A stretch of DNA of 13,460 nt from Treponema sp. (GTDB taxonomy: Bacteria > Spirochaetota > Spirochaetia > Treponematales > Breznakiellaceae), in contig JAISWN010000342.1 of NCBI GenBank assembly GCA_031271075.1, forward strand, positions 1 through 13,460. Reading direction: 5' to 3'. The translations under genes and the position numbers were made by a program. The notes under the pieces are model-generated. The model did not search any database. It was not told the origin of the DNA and worked only from the letters and a program-made list of their open reading frames with translations. Shown here piece after piece: positions 1 through 6,244 of this stretch (position 1 is its first letter; every line of letters starts with the position of its first letter).

Positions 1-1
1 T

Positions 2-200
2 CGCACCGATAGGGTTGTCTATCACCACGCCCGGTTCTTTCTTGATGATAACCGCGTCTATCCTGAGGGGTTCGGTGTTCAAGGGATGCTCAAACTCGAA
101 GCTGAGGACATCCCGGTAGGGGTAGAAGGTCAGCCGGATACCGTCACGGAACGCGGCGTGCCAGTCTATGGGGCTTTGCCTCGATTTGTCTCCGTTTCCG
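2..200 (-). CDS. Partial Rpn-like / PD-(D/E)XK nuclease-family protein, N-terminal part
   Basis: The minus-strand frame runs off the left edge, so only about 65 residues are visible. It reads SRQSPIDWHAAFRDGIRL, then a FYPYRDVLSFEFEHPLNTE block, then LRIDAVIIKKEPGVVIDNPIG. From memory this resembles the N-terminus of treponemal proteins annotated as PD-(D/E)XK or Rpn-family putative transposases/nucleases, which begin with an 'IDWH.AF.DAIRLE' block and contain 'LRID..IIKK'; in that motif the Asp and the Lys would be part of the nuclease fold. No ATG, GTG or TTG start with a ribosome site lies just before the block. Instead the frame continues without a stop into an alpha/beta-hydrolase fragment (see 201-397). 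Expression as a normal protein is therefore doubtful. Family assignment is moderate; function is not established. Confidence 0.45.
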
Positions 201-397
201 TTGGTAGTAATAATCCGGGCCTCCTTGAAAGCCTTCTGAACCCCGTGCTGGGGGAAGATGGGATCCTCTCTGCCGGAAACGACAACCAGGGGACGGGGGG
301 CAACGAGGCCGGCAAGATCCCCCATGTCGAAAAACAGGCGGATGTTACCGTAGGCGGCGACCTGACGGTTACCGGTGTACCCACCGTCAGGGCCTGT
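201..397 (-). pseudogene. Alpha/beta-hydrolase C-terminal fragment, fused in frame to the preceding Rpn-like segment
   Basis: Translating the minus strand from just after an in-frame TGA (398-400) gives GPDGGYTGNRQVAAYGNIRL, then FFDMGDLAGLVAPRPLVVVS, then GREDPIFPQHGVQKAFKEAR. 'FDM.DLAGL.APRPL..V.GREDPIFP' is the signature around the catalytic Asp of acetylxylan-esterase-like / Abhydrolase_7-type hydrolases. In intact proteins the catalytic His follows within a few tens of residues; here the sequence switches to the Rpn-like block near 170-210 instead. The upstream two thirds of the enzyme, with the nucleophile, are absent, and the 5' break coincides with a decayed palindromic repeat (395-413). 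I read it as a gene remnant. An internal ATG at 323-325 could start a short chimeric protein, but no good ribosome site is seen. Confidence 0.55.
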
Positions 398-413
398 TCA
401 CACTTCAGTTTCT
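395..413. repeat. Decayed copy of the 5067-5098 palindromic repeat
   Basis: The plus strand reads TGTTCA-CA-CTTCAGTTTCT. The reverse complement of the palindrome at 5067-5098 contains TGTTCA-GAAA-CTTCAGTTTCT, so the two agree at 17 positions, with CA in place of GAAA, and diverge after the final T. The copy lies exactly where the truncated hydrolase frame loses its 5' part, which suggests a repeat at a rearrangement breakpoint. Confidence 0.5.
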
Positions 414-459
414 CTGGTGACTTCTTTTACAGTCCCCGAACAAATTCCGAAATTTCAAG

Positions 460-494
460 ATGACACAAACTTTCGCTGCGAAAGTTTGTGTCAT
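460..494. repeat. Perfect 35-nt palindrome, possible operon-end hairpin
   Basis: ATGACACAAACTTTCGC, one central T, then its exact 17-nt reverse complement. It lies 42 nt past the stop of the amidohydrolase gene and can form a long hairpin in the transcript of the ABC operon. No T-run follows on either strand (minus continues CTTGAAATTT), so it is not a classical Rho-independent terminator. It may be a transcript-end or stabilising structure, or a member of a dispersed palindromic repeat family. Confidence 0.7.
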
Positions 495-509
495 CGAACC
501 GTAGGTTCG
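495..509. repeat. Small hairpin next to the 35-nt palindrome
   Basis: CGAACC-GTA-GGTTCG forms a 6-bp stem with a 3-nt loop, directly abutting the longer palindrome. The two together make a double hairpin at the end of the ABC/amidohydrolase operon. Confidence 0.5.
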
Positions 510-530
510 TCGCGGTAAACTCTTGTTGCT

Positions 531-556
531 GTGCGTTTATCCAGTGCGTTTATCCA
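531..556. repeat. 13-bp tandem duplication at the 3' end of the amidohydrolase gene
   Basis: GTGCGTTTATCCA occurs twice back to back (531-543, 544-556). Thirteen is not a multiple of three, so the second copy shifts the frame at the C-terminus of the amidohydrolase and creates the present stop at 537-539. Confidence 0.9.
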
Positions 557-1463
557 GCGCATAGGCAGTTTCGGCGTTGGTTCTGAAAACTTTCTCCAGT
601 TCCGCATCGGAAAAGACGCCCGATTCTTCCAGGTAGCTCATCTGGCGCGCGTAGGTTTCCCGGGTAAGGGTGATGGGCACATCGCTTCCCCAGAGGAGTT
701 TCCCGGCCCCCAGGATCTTCTTTGCCAGGCCGATAAAGCACAGGCTCGTTGGGTAAGGATACGCATCCGGCCCGGCGGCGTTCCAGGGAAGGGCGGCCAG
801 ATCAAACCAAAGGTTAGGAAAGGCAAGGGCCTTCAGGGCGGCGGTAAAGACCTCCTCGTCCGCCGGGCGGGGCGCAAGAAGGTGGCATACGATTATCCGC
901 ATCTGGGGGTAGCGCTTCGCCGCCGCCGCTACCGCCTCGATTTGAAAGCTCCCCATGCCGGGGCTGCCAATGTCCAGTACCAGGGCCGCGCCGGCCTTGT
1001 TTATGGCCGGGTAGAGGGCGGCTATGGGAGGACCGTCCAGGGGAAAGACGCGGTGATAGCCCATAAGGCCGCCGCCGGAGCTTACCTCAAATTTGACGAC
1101 CGGGATTTTCCTCTCCCCAAGATAGCGTTCCAGCAGGGCTTCCGCGTTGGCGCAGAAAGGGTCCACCGTTGCCGATGGGATAAGCCTGCCGGGATACCGC
1201 CGGGCGGCCTCCCAGGTGTAGTCGTTCTGGAAACCGTACATGCTGCCCTGGAGGAGTATTGCCTTTTCCACGCCGTTTTTGTCCAGCAGGGAAACCAGGG
1301 CCTCGTATGAAAAGCCGCGATCCCCCAGATCCGGCGGTATAAGAGAGATTTCCTCGCCGTCTGCCCAGCGGGCCTTGCCGCCGCCGCAGCCCCGCAGCTC
1401 CCCCCGGCCGCCGAAACCGGCTATTGTTTCAATAACATGAACGTGAGCGTCAATTTTCAACAT
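537..1463 (-). CDS. Amidohydrolase family protein (COG2159/Amidohydro_2-like metal-dependent hydrolase)
   Basis: Predicted TIM-barrel metal hydrolase of 308 residues. Metal-site motifs are in order: HVH at residues 7-9 after the first strand (KIDAHVHV), a mid-protein VVKFEV strand, CHLLAP, and WGSDVP near residue 270, whose Asp is the usual last ligand. The family (COG2159) includes decarboxylases and lactone hydrolases acting on acidic compounds; no particular substrate is readable here. An in-frame start at 1547 would add 28 non-family residues, so I chose the ATG at 1461-1463, preceded by GGGGAGG with 10-11 nt spacing. The start overlaps the upstream permease gene by 14 nt, so translation is probably coupled and this is the last gene of the ABC operon. 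The C-terminus ends LDKRTG because of a 13-bp tandem duplication; without it the frame would run about 11 residues further. The enzyme may open or process the imported compound (inference). Confidence 0.85.
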   Translation of the reverse strand: MLKIDAHVHVIETIAGFGGRGELRGCGGGKARWADGEEISLIPPDLGDRGFSYEALVSLLDKNGVEKAILLQGSMYGFQNDYTWEAARRYPGRLIPSATVDPFCANAEALLERYLGERKIPVVKFEVSSGGGLMGYHRVFPLDGPPIAALYPAINKAGAALVLDIGSPGMGSFQIEAVAAAAKRYPQMRIIVCHLLAPRPADEEVFTAALKALAFPNLWFDLAALPWNAAGPDAYPYPTSLCFIGLAKKILGAGKLLWGSDVPITLTRETYARQMSYLEESGVFSDAELEKVFRTNAETAYALDKRTG

Positions 1464-2478
1464 ATTTAACCGATCCTCCCCTGAAAGTAAACCTGCGGAC
1501 AAGACCCGAATTTTTGTACCGCCCGTAACAGTCCAGGGCAACAGCAAGAATAATCACGGCGCCCTTTACGGCGCTGTGGTAAATCGACGGCACTCCCATA
1601 AGTCGTAGGCCGTTGTTGATAATACCCATAAGGAAGGCGCCGAACAGGGCTCCCTGGATGGAACCTTCCCCTCCCATCAGGCTGGCGCCGCCCATGACGA
1701 TGGCGGCCAGCACATCGTTCTCATAACCCTGGGCGGCCTTGGCTATGGCCTGGGTGTTCCAGCTTGCCAGTACAATCCCGGCCAAAGCGGCGGTAAACCC
1801 GGAAATAGCGTAGGCGATAATCGTTGTTTTCCGGGAAGATATGCCGGAAAGATCCGCCGCGGTTTTGTTCCCTCCAACGGCGTATATGTCCCGCCCGAAT
1901 TTCGTATGGTTCAACAGGAAGTAACTCACCAGGGCGCAGAAGGCCAGGATATAAATGGGAAAGGCTACGCCGAAAAGACGGCCGCCGCCGATAAAAGCGA
2001 AACTTGCCGGCCGCAGGATGTTTACAACTTTGTTTCCCGTAAGAAGCTGGGCGATCCCGTAAACTATATTCTGGCTTGCCAGGGTGATAAGAAAGGGCGG
2101 TACATTGAAACTGGAAACCACAACACCGTGAAACACACCGATAGCTATCCCGCTGAGGAGGCCAGCCGCCAGGCCCAGGATAACACTCTGATTGGTAAAA
2201 CCGGACCCGACGATGATCACCACCGTAACGGCGCTGGACATGGCGGCGGTAGCCCCCACCGCAAGATCGATGCCGCCGATAAGGATGGTGTAGATGGTTC
2301 CGCAGACCATAACCCCGTAAATGGCGATGGCCAGAAAGATGCTTTTAAAGTTACCCGCCGTAAGAAATATCCCCGGCTGGAGGATCGTAAGCAGAAGGAT
2401 AAGCCCCAGAAGGATAAACACTTTCTGGAAACGCTGAACCAGGGTTTTTAGCTTATTCAAATCCATTCTCAAATCCAT
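1450..2478 (-). CDS. Sugar-type ABC transporter permease (BPD_transp_2 / RbsC-like), second of the operon
   Basis: Inner-membrane permease of about 342 residues with many hydrophobic helices. Family landmarks: IGGIDLAVGATAAM in the first third, AVGGNKTAADLSGI in the cytoplasmic loop that contacts the ATPase, and GGASLMGGEGSIQGALFGAF followed by NNGLRLMGV near the C-terminus. It should pair with the other permease (4035-5048) as a heterodimer driven by the double ATPase. I chose the ATG at 2476-2478 because AAAGGA precedes it by about 7 nt; a second ATG at 2464-2466 is possible, and a start at 2541 would add 21 non-family residues inside the ATPase gene. The start overlaps the ATPase gene by 26 nt, within a short repeat (GAGAATGGATTT twice) that encodes the ATPase tail and the permease start. 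Confidence 0.88.
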   Translation of the reverse strand: MDLRMDLNKLKTLVQRFQKVFILLGLILLLTILQPGIFLTAGNFKSIFLAIAIYGVMVCGTIYTILIGGIDLAVGATAAMSSAVTVVIIVGSGFTNQSVILGLAAGLLSGIAIGVFHGVVVSSFNVPPFLITLASQNIVYGIAQLLTGNKVVNILRPASFAFIGGGRLFGVAFPIYILAFCALVSYFLLNHTKFGRDIYAVGGNKTAADLSGISSRKTTIIAYAISGFTAALAGIVLASWNTQAIAKAAQGYENDVLAAIVMGGASLMGGEGSIQGALFGAFLMGIINNGLRLMGVPSIYHSAVKGAVIILAVALDCYGRYKNSGLVRRFTFRGGSVKYVEN

Positions 2479-4030
2479 TCTCAAGTCCTTTTTGATTCCC
2501 CTCTGTTTCTCCGGCGGCGCCTTTAGTGATACTTTCCGCAATGCCGGATGCGGCCTTCAGGATATCCTCCTGGGTAACGATACCCTCGTTAAACTCTTTA
2601 AAGATCCGCCCCTTGCGGAACACCAGTATCCGGGTGGACACCCGCAGCAGTTCCTGAAGGTCCGAAGATACCACAATGACAAGCACCCCCTGGGCCGCCA
2701 GATCCTCCAGCAGCCGGTAGATTTCGTCCTTGGCGCCCACGTCAATACCGGCGGTGGCTTCGTCTACCAGCAGCGCCTTGAGGTCCCGCATGAGCCACTT
2801 GCCCAGAACCACCTTCTGCTGGTTTCCCCCGCTCAGGTTCCCCACCTGGAGCAGCGGGTTGGCCGGGCGTATGTCAAGCTTTTTCACCGCTTCCCTGCCT
2901 ATCTTCTTTTCGTTCCTGATATTCACAACCCCCAGTTTTGTAAGCTGATCGTAATTGGTGGCCGCCACGTTGCGCTCCACCGAAAGGAGGGGCACAAAAC
3001 CCTGGGTCCGCCGGTCTTCGGGGATAAGGCCGAATCCCTTCCGTATGACCGACAGGGGAGCGCCCTTGAGGGGCTTGCCTTCAAAGAGGATCTCTCCCGA
3101 ATCGTAGGGGTCGGCGCCAAAGATACAGCGCAGCACCTCGGTACGGCCGGAACCTACAAGGCCGCCTATGCCCAGGATCTCTCCCTTGTGCACAGAAAAG
3201 CTGATGTCGTTGAATACCCCCCGGCGGCAAAGGCCCCGGACCTCCAGGACCTTTTCGGTTTCGGCCTTTTTAAGGTTATGGGAAGCCGAGGTCATGTTAA
3301 GGTCCTTGCCTATCATCATGCGGATCACTTCTTCCGGGCGGATTTTGTTTCTTTTCAACACCCCTACTTTTTGCCCATCCCTCAGTATGGTAAGCCGGTC
3401 CGCGAGACGGAAAACTTCCTCAAGCCGATGGGATATATAGAGGACGCTTACCTCCCTGGCCCTGAGCTGTTCGATGATGCGGAAGAGGAGCTCCGCTTCC
3501 CTGGCGCTCAGGGAAGCGGTGGGTTCGTCCATTATGATAAGGGAAGCCTCTTCGCTTAAAGCCTTCAGTATTTCTACCGTCTGCCGCTGGGCTATGCTCA
3601 GGGTTTCTACCACCACATCGGCTTTCAGCTTAAAATCGTACCTGTCGATAAGGGCCTGTACCTTCCGGTACATTTCCCGGCGGTGGAGGAAGCCGAATTT
3701 TCCCGGTTCCTTTCCCAGCATGACGTTCTGGGCCACCGTGAGGGTAGGTATCAGGCTCAGTTCCTGGTAGATAACGGCAATCCCGCAGGCCGCCGCGTTG
3801 TGGCGGGACTCGATGGAAACTTCCTTCCCCTTGTAAAAGATCTGTCCCCCGTCTTTGGGATAAATACCGGTAAGGATCTTTATCAGCGTCGATTTACCCG
3901 CGCCGTTTTCGCCCATCAGGGCGTGAACCTCGCCCCTGGTTACGTCAAGGTCAACGTTTTTCAGCACCTTTACGCCGCTGAAACTTTTTTCGATACCCTT
4001 CATCAAAAGGAGGTTTTCTTTTCCGCCCAA
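2453..4030 (-). CDS. Sugar-type ABC transporter ATP-binding protein, two fused nucleotide-binding domains (RbsA/MglA-like)
   Basis: Cytoplasmic energy-coupling subunit of 525 residues, a normal length for the RbsA/MglA family. Domain 1: Walker A GENGAGKST (40-48), Q-loop YQE (88-90), signature LSIAQRQ (144-150), Walker B LIIMDEP (164-170), switch His201. Domain 2: degenerate P-loop GLVGSGRTEV (290-299) lacking the Walker lysine, signature LSGGNQQ (399-405), and DEATAGID (423-430). The asymmetry, one competent and one degenerate site, is typical of this family. The start is TTG at 4028-4030, with AAGGAGG 9 nt upstream; the next ATG (residue 10, before KGIEKSFSG) has no good ribosome site. It begins 4 nt after the stop of the upstream permease gene. 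The tail GLENGFENGFE contains a short internal repeat overlapping the downstream start. Confidence 0.95.
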   Translation of the reverse strand: MGGKENLLLMKGIEKSFSGVKVLKNVDLDVTRGEVHALMGENGAGKSTLIKILTGIYPKDGGQIFYKGKEVSIESRHNAAACGIAVIYQELSLIPTLTVAQNVMLGKEPGKFGFLHRREMYRKVQALIDRYDFKLKADVVVETLSIAQRQTVEILKALSEEASLIIMDEPTASLSAREAELLFRIIEQLRAREVSVLYISHRLEEVFRLADRLTILRDGQKVGVLKRNKIRPEEVIRMMIGKDLNMTSASHNLKKAETEKVLEVRGLCRRGVFNDISFSVHKGEILGIGGLVGSGRTEVLRCIFGADPYDSGEILFEGKPLKGAPLSVIRKGFGLIPEDRRTQGFVPLLSVERNVAATNYDQLTKLGVVNIRNEKKIGREAVKKLDIRPANPLLQVGNLSGGNQQKVVLGKWLMRDLKALLVDEATAGIDVGAKDEIYRLLEDLAAQGVLVIVVSSDLQELLRVSTRILVFRKGRIFKEFNEGIVTQEDILKAASGIAESITKGAAGETEGNQKGLENGFENGFE

Positions 4031-4034
4031 GAAC

Positions 4035-5048
4035 TCATCCCTCCTTACTTTTACTGTCTTCCGCCGGAACCGCCGCGCCTCCCGCGCGCAGGGCCCGTCT
4101 GAGCATATAACGGTTGTACAGGGAATCGAATATCACCATAAGGACGATGACCAGGCCCTTGATGATAAGCTGGGCGGCGGTAGGCAGGTTGTATTTGTAA
4201 ATGCCGTTGATAAGGGCCGTCATAAAGACGGCGCCTATTACGGTTCCGGCAGCGTCGCCCCGGCCGCCTGAGAAGGCGCAGCCCCCCATGACCACCGCGG
4301 CGATAACGTCAAACTCCAGCCCCATGCCGGTATCGGGAACCACGCTCCCTATTCTCGCCATGAGAAAAAGGGAGGCCAGCCCGCAAAGCAGGCCGGTTAT
4401 GCCGAAAACGCTGAGTTTTATCCTGGCAAAAGAGATGCCCGACAGCTCCGCCGACCGGCGGTTTGCGCCAATGGCGTAGGTATAGGTTCCCAGCCTGGTC
4501 CCTTTCAATATGAACTGGCCGGCGGCGGCAATGACCAGAAACGCTATGGTAACAATATAAACACCGTTGACGCTGCCCCCCAGGATAAGGATGCCGGGAT
4601 TAGTTATGCGCTGGTTGATGATCATGCCGAACTCGTTGCGTATGGCCAGCATATAGGTAAGCCCCCGGAACAGGAACTGGGTTGAAAGGGTGGCGATAAA
4701 ATCCGGAAGTCTGAGGAAACTAACCAGGGCGCCGTTTAATAAACCGCAAAGGGTACCCGCCGCCACAGCCGCAAGAATGACAAGCTCCGCGGGCAGCTTG
4801 AGATAATAAAGGAGATTCATGCAGAGCATTGAAACAAATCCAACCATCCCGCCCGCCGAAAGATCGATGCCGGCGGTGATTATCACCATGGTTACTCCCA
4901 CGGCCATGATACCGGTTACGGCACATTCCCGCAGCAGCGTCAGAATGTTGGGGGCGGTAAAGAATTTGTCGTTAGTAAGCCCGAAAATCAGGAACAGCAG
5001 GGCCAGAAGGCCGATAGATGTTAACCTGCGTATTGTTTCCTGCCTCAC
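4035..5048 (-). CDS. Sugar-type ABC transporter permease (BPD_transp_2 / RbsC-like), first of the operon
   Basis: Inner-membrane permease of 337 residues. Landmarks: TAGIDLSAGGMVGFVSM in the first third, AIGANRRSAELSGI in the ATPase-contacting loop, and GGCAFSGGRGDAAGTVIGA then NGIYKYNLP near the end. It is clearly homologous to the permease at 1450-2478 but diverged, as in RbsC-type transporters that use two different permeases. The start is GTG (5046-5048), with AAAGGAG 7 nt upstream; no in-frame ATG lies near the N-terminal helix. It follows the binding-protein gene by 66 nt, a gap that contains a strong palindrome (5067-5098), and is followed after 4 nt by the ATPase gene. Confidence 0.9.
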   Translation of the reverse strand: MRQETIRRLTSIGLLALLFLIFGLTNDKFFTAPNILTLLRECAVTGIMAVGVTMVIITAGIDLSAGGMVGFVSMLCMNLLYYLKLPAELVILAAVAAGTLCGLLNGALVSFLRLPDFIATLSTQFLFRGLTYMLAIRNEFGMIINQRITNPGILILGGSVNGVYIVTIAFLVIAAAGQFILKGTRLGTYTYAIGANRRSAELSGISFARIKLSVFGITGLLCGLASLFLMARIGSVVPDTGMGLEFDVIAAVVMGGCAFSGGRGDAAGTVIGAVFMTALINGIYKYNLPTAAQLIIKGLVIVLMVIFDSLYNRYMLRRALRAGGAAVPAEDSKSKEG

Positions 5049-5066
5049 CCCGTTTCTCCTTTATAG

Positions 5067-5098
5067 AGTTGTTCAGAAACTGAAGTTTCTGAACAACT
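5067..5098. repeat. 32-nt perfect palindrome between binding-protein and permease genes
   Basis: AGTTGTTCAGAAACT, a GA centre, then the exact 15-nt reverse complement. On the transcript it forms a stable hairpin just 3' of the binding-protein gene and just 5' of the permease ribosome site. No T-run follows, so a role in mRNA processing or stability, giving more binding protein than permease, is more likely than termination. A decayed copy at 395-413 suggests a dispersed repeat. Confidence 0.75.
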
Positions 5099-5114
5099 AC
5101 CACTTAAAAATGGC

Positions 5115-6140
5115 TTACCAGCGGATATCCGGGCCTATGGATCTTACGGTCTGGGACGTAACAATGATCGGGGACATCTTAACGATCGGCGTCTTTGTAA
5201 AAGCCGCGGTATTGGCCTCGGAATTGATAAAATACATAATCAGCCGCGCCGCGGTGGCCCCCTGATCGTAGCAATTGGTATAGATGGTGCCGGTCATCTT
5301 GCCGTTTTCGATGTACTCAAGGGCTTTCTTCTCACCGTCGGCCCCCCAGATCACCATGTCCTTCAGCCGGCCGGCGGCTTCGGCGGCGGCGGAGGCTCCC
5401 TCGGCCATTGCGTCGTTGTGGGCAAAGACGCCGTCAATTTTGGGATATTTGGTAAGGAAGTCGTTCATAACCACATTGGCCTTTTCGGTAAGCCAGTCGC
5501 CGGTCTGGGCGTCCAGGATCTTTACATCCGGATATTTCGCCAGCTCCCCGCGGAAACCGGTCTCAAGGCGTTCGCCCCGGCTGGCGCCGATAGCCGCCTG
5601 GATGATGACCACATTACCTTTACTGCCTATGGCCCCGGCGATTTCCCTGGCGATCAGGGCGCCCGCCTCTACGTCGACCATGGCCACTAGGGCGGCGTGG
5701 GGAGTATCGGCGTCAAGGTTGAGGCATACCACGGGGATGCCCGCGTCCTCGGCCTGGCGCACCGAAGCGGCCAGGGCCGCGGAGTCGGAACTCTGAAGGA
5801 TGATACCGTCCACTTTCTGGTTAATAAGCTCGGTTATAATCGTTACCTGGGTTTCCGCCGAAGCTTTGCCGTCATAACGGTTAAAGGTAACATTTGAAAA
5901 ATTCTTGAGCTCCCGTTCAATACCGTCGCCCCAGGCCGCGCCGACAGAATCGCCGATAGTCCAGGGGATAAACGCGATCTTGACGGGGTCCACATAGGGA
6001 TCCTTAATAACCCGGGGGTTCGCCGCCACCGCCTCCGCCGCAACCGGGGACGATGCCCCGCTGTCAACCTTTACACCGCCGCAGCCGGCGAGCAAAGCCG
6101 CCAAAAGAACCGCGGTAACTATGCCTGTTAATTTTTTCAT
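5115..6140 (-). CDS. Sugar-type ABC transporter substrate-binding lipoprotein (Peripla_BP_4 / RbsB-like)
   Basis: Predicted periplasmic lipoprotein of 341 residues. The N-terminus MKKLTGIVTAVLLAALLAGC ends in a lipobox (LAGC, Cys20). The mature part shows the RbsB-type fold: VKIAFIPWTIGDSVGAAW, KVDGIILQSSD, IPVVCLNLDADT, KIDGVFAHNDAMAEG, VIWGADGEKKALEYIENGKM and GTIYTNCYDQGATAA. The ligand class (pentose, hexose, autoinducer-like or sugar acid) cannot be decided from these motifs. The start has GGAGGAGGAG at 5-nt spacing. It is the first gene of the ABC operon, under the promoter at 6216-6244 with an operator overlapping the -10. Its 5' leader is nearly identical to that of the TRAP binding-protein gene, and a palindrome follows its stop codon. 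Confidence 0.92.
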   Translation of the reverse strand: MKKLTGIVTAVLLAALLAGCGGVKVDSGASSPVAAEAVAANPRVIKDPYVDPVKIAFIPWTIGDSVGAAWGDGIERELKNFSNVTFNRYDGKASAETQVTIITELINQKVDGIILQSSDSAALAASVRQAEDAGIPVVCLNLDADTPHAALVAMVDVEAGALIAREIAGAIGSKGNVVIIQAAIGASRGERLETGFRGELAKYPDVKILDAQTGDWLTEKANVVMNDFLTKYPKIDGVFAHNDAMAEGASAAAEAAGRLKDMVIWGADGEKKALEYIENGKMTGTIYTNCYDQGATAARLIMYFINSEANTAAFTKTPIVKMSPIIVTSQTVRSIGPDIRW

Positions 6141-6224
6141 AAAAACTCCTCCTCCAAAAAAATAATAATCCCGGAAATTAAACCCGGATTAATTCCACAA
6201 TATGTATACAAGGGAAGTATACAT
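6132..6224. repeat. Direct repeat copy A (promoter/operator/leader), 91/93 identical to 9071-9163
   Basis: Covers the first codons of the binding-protein gene, its ribosome site, the AATAATAATCCCGG leader and the whole operator. Compared with copy B the only differences are A for G at 6197 and at 6200. Similarity continues more weakly to the -35 box (GGGGCTGTCAA). The pair is in the same orientation and 2,939 bp apart. Confidence 0.95.
6202..6224. promoter_or_regulatory. GntR-type operator (ATGTATAC-N7-GTATACAT)
   Basis: Perfect 8-bp inverted repeat with a 7-nt centre, overlapping the -10 box and the likely transcription start of the ABC operon. GTATAC-containing palindromes are typical targets of GntR/FCD regulators, and a gene for one lies at 9258-9920. 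A bound regulator would block RNA polymerase. Confidence 0.8.
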
Positions 6225-6244
6225 CAGTTGTCTGGGGCTGTCAA
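6216..6244 (-). promoter_or_regulatory. Sigma70 promoter of the ABC/amidohydrolase operon
   Basis: On the minus strand TTGACA (6244-6239), exactly 17 nt, then TATACT (6221-6216). The -35 box overlaps the stop codon of the DctM-type gene, so the ABC operon starts exactly where the TRAP operon ends. Confidence 0.85.

Noticed and set aside
86..463. A 125-residue open frame on the plus strand at the left edge
   Set aside because: Antisense to the hydrolase/Rpn-like frame, which has clear motifs. It also runs through the decayed repeat into intergenic DNA.
460..494. Classical Rho-independent terminator after the amidohydrolase gene
   Set aside because: The palindrome is strong but no T-run follows on either strand, so it is listed as a repeat with a possible end-of-transcript role.
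531..1310. A 259-residue open frame on the plus strand
   Set aside because: Antisense to the amidohydrolase gene, with an arginine- and glycine-rich translation lacking family features and no ribosome site.
2492..3559. A 355-residue open frame on the plus strand
   Set aside because: It lies entirely antisense to the ABC ATPase, whose motifs are complete. The translation has no recognisable domain and is explained by GC-rich codon bias.
6160..6200. Riboswitch in the duplicated leader
   Set aside because: The leader is only about 70 nt, AT-rich, with just short CCCGG direct repeats and an imperfect GGAATTAA/TTAATTTCC pairing. No known riboswitch core is visible, and the operator explains its conservation better.
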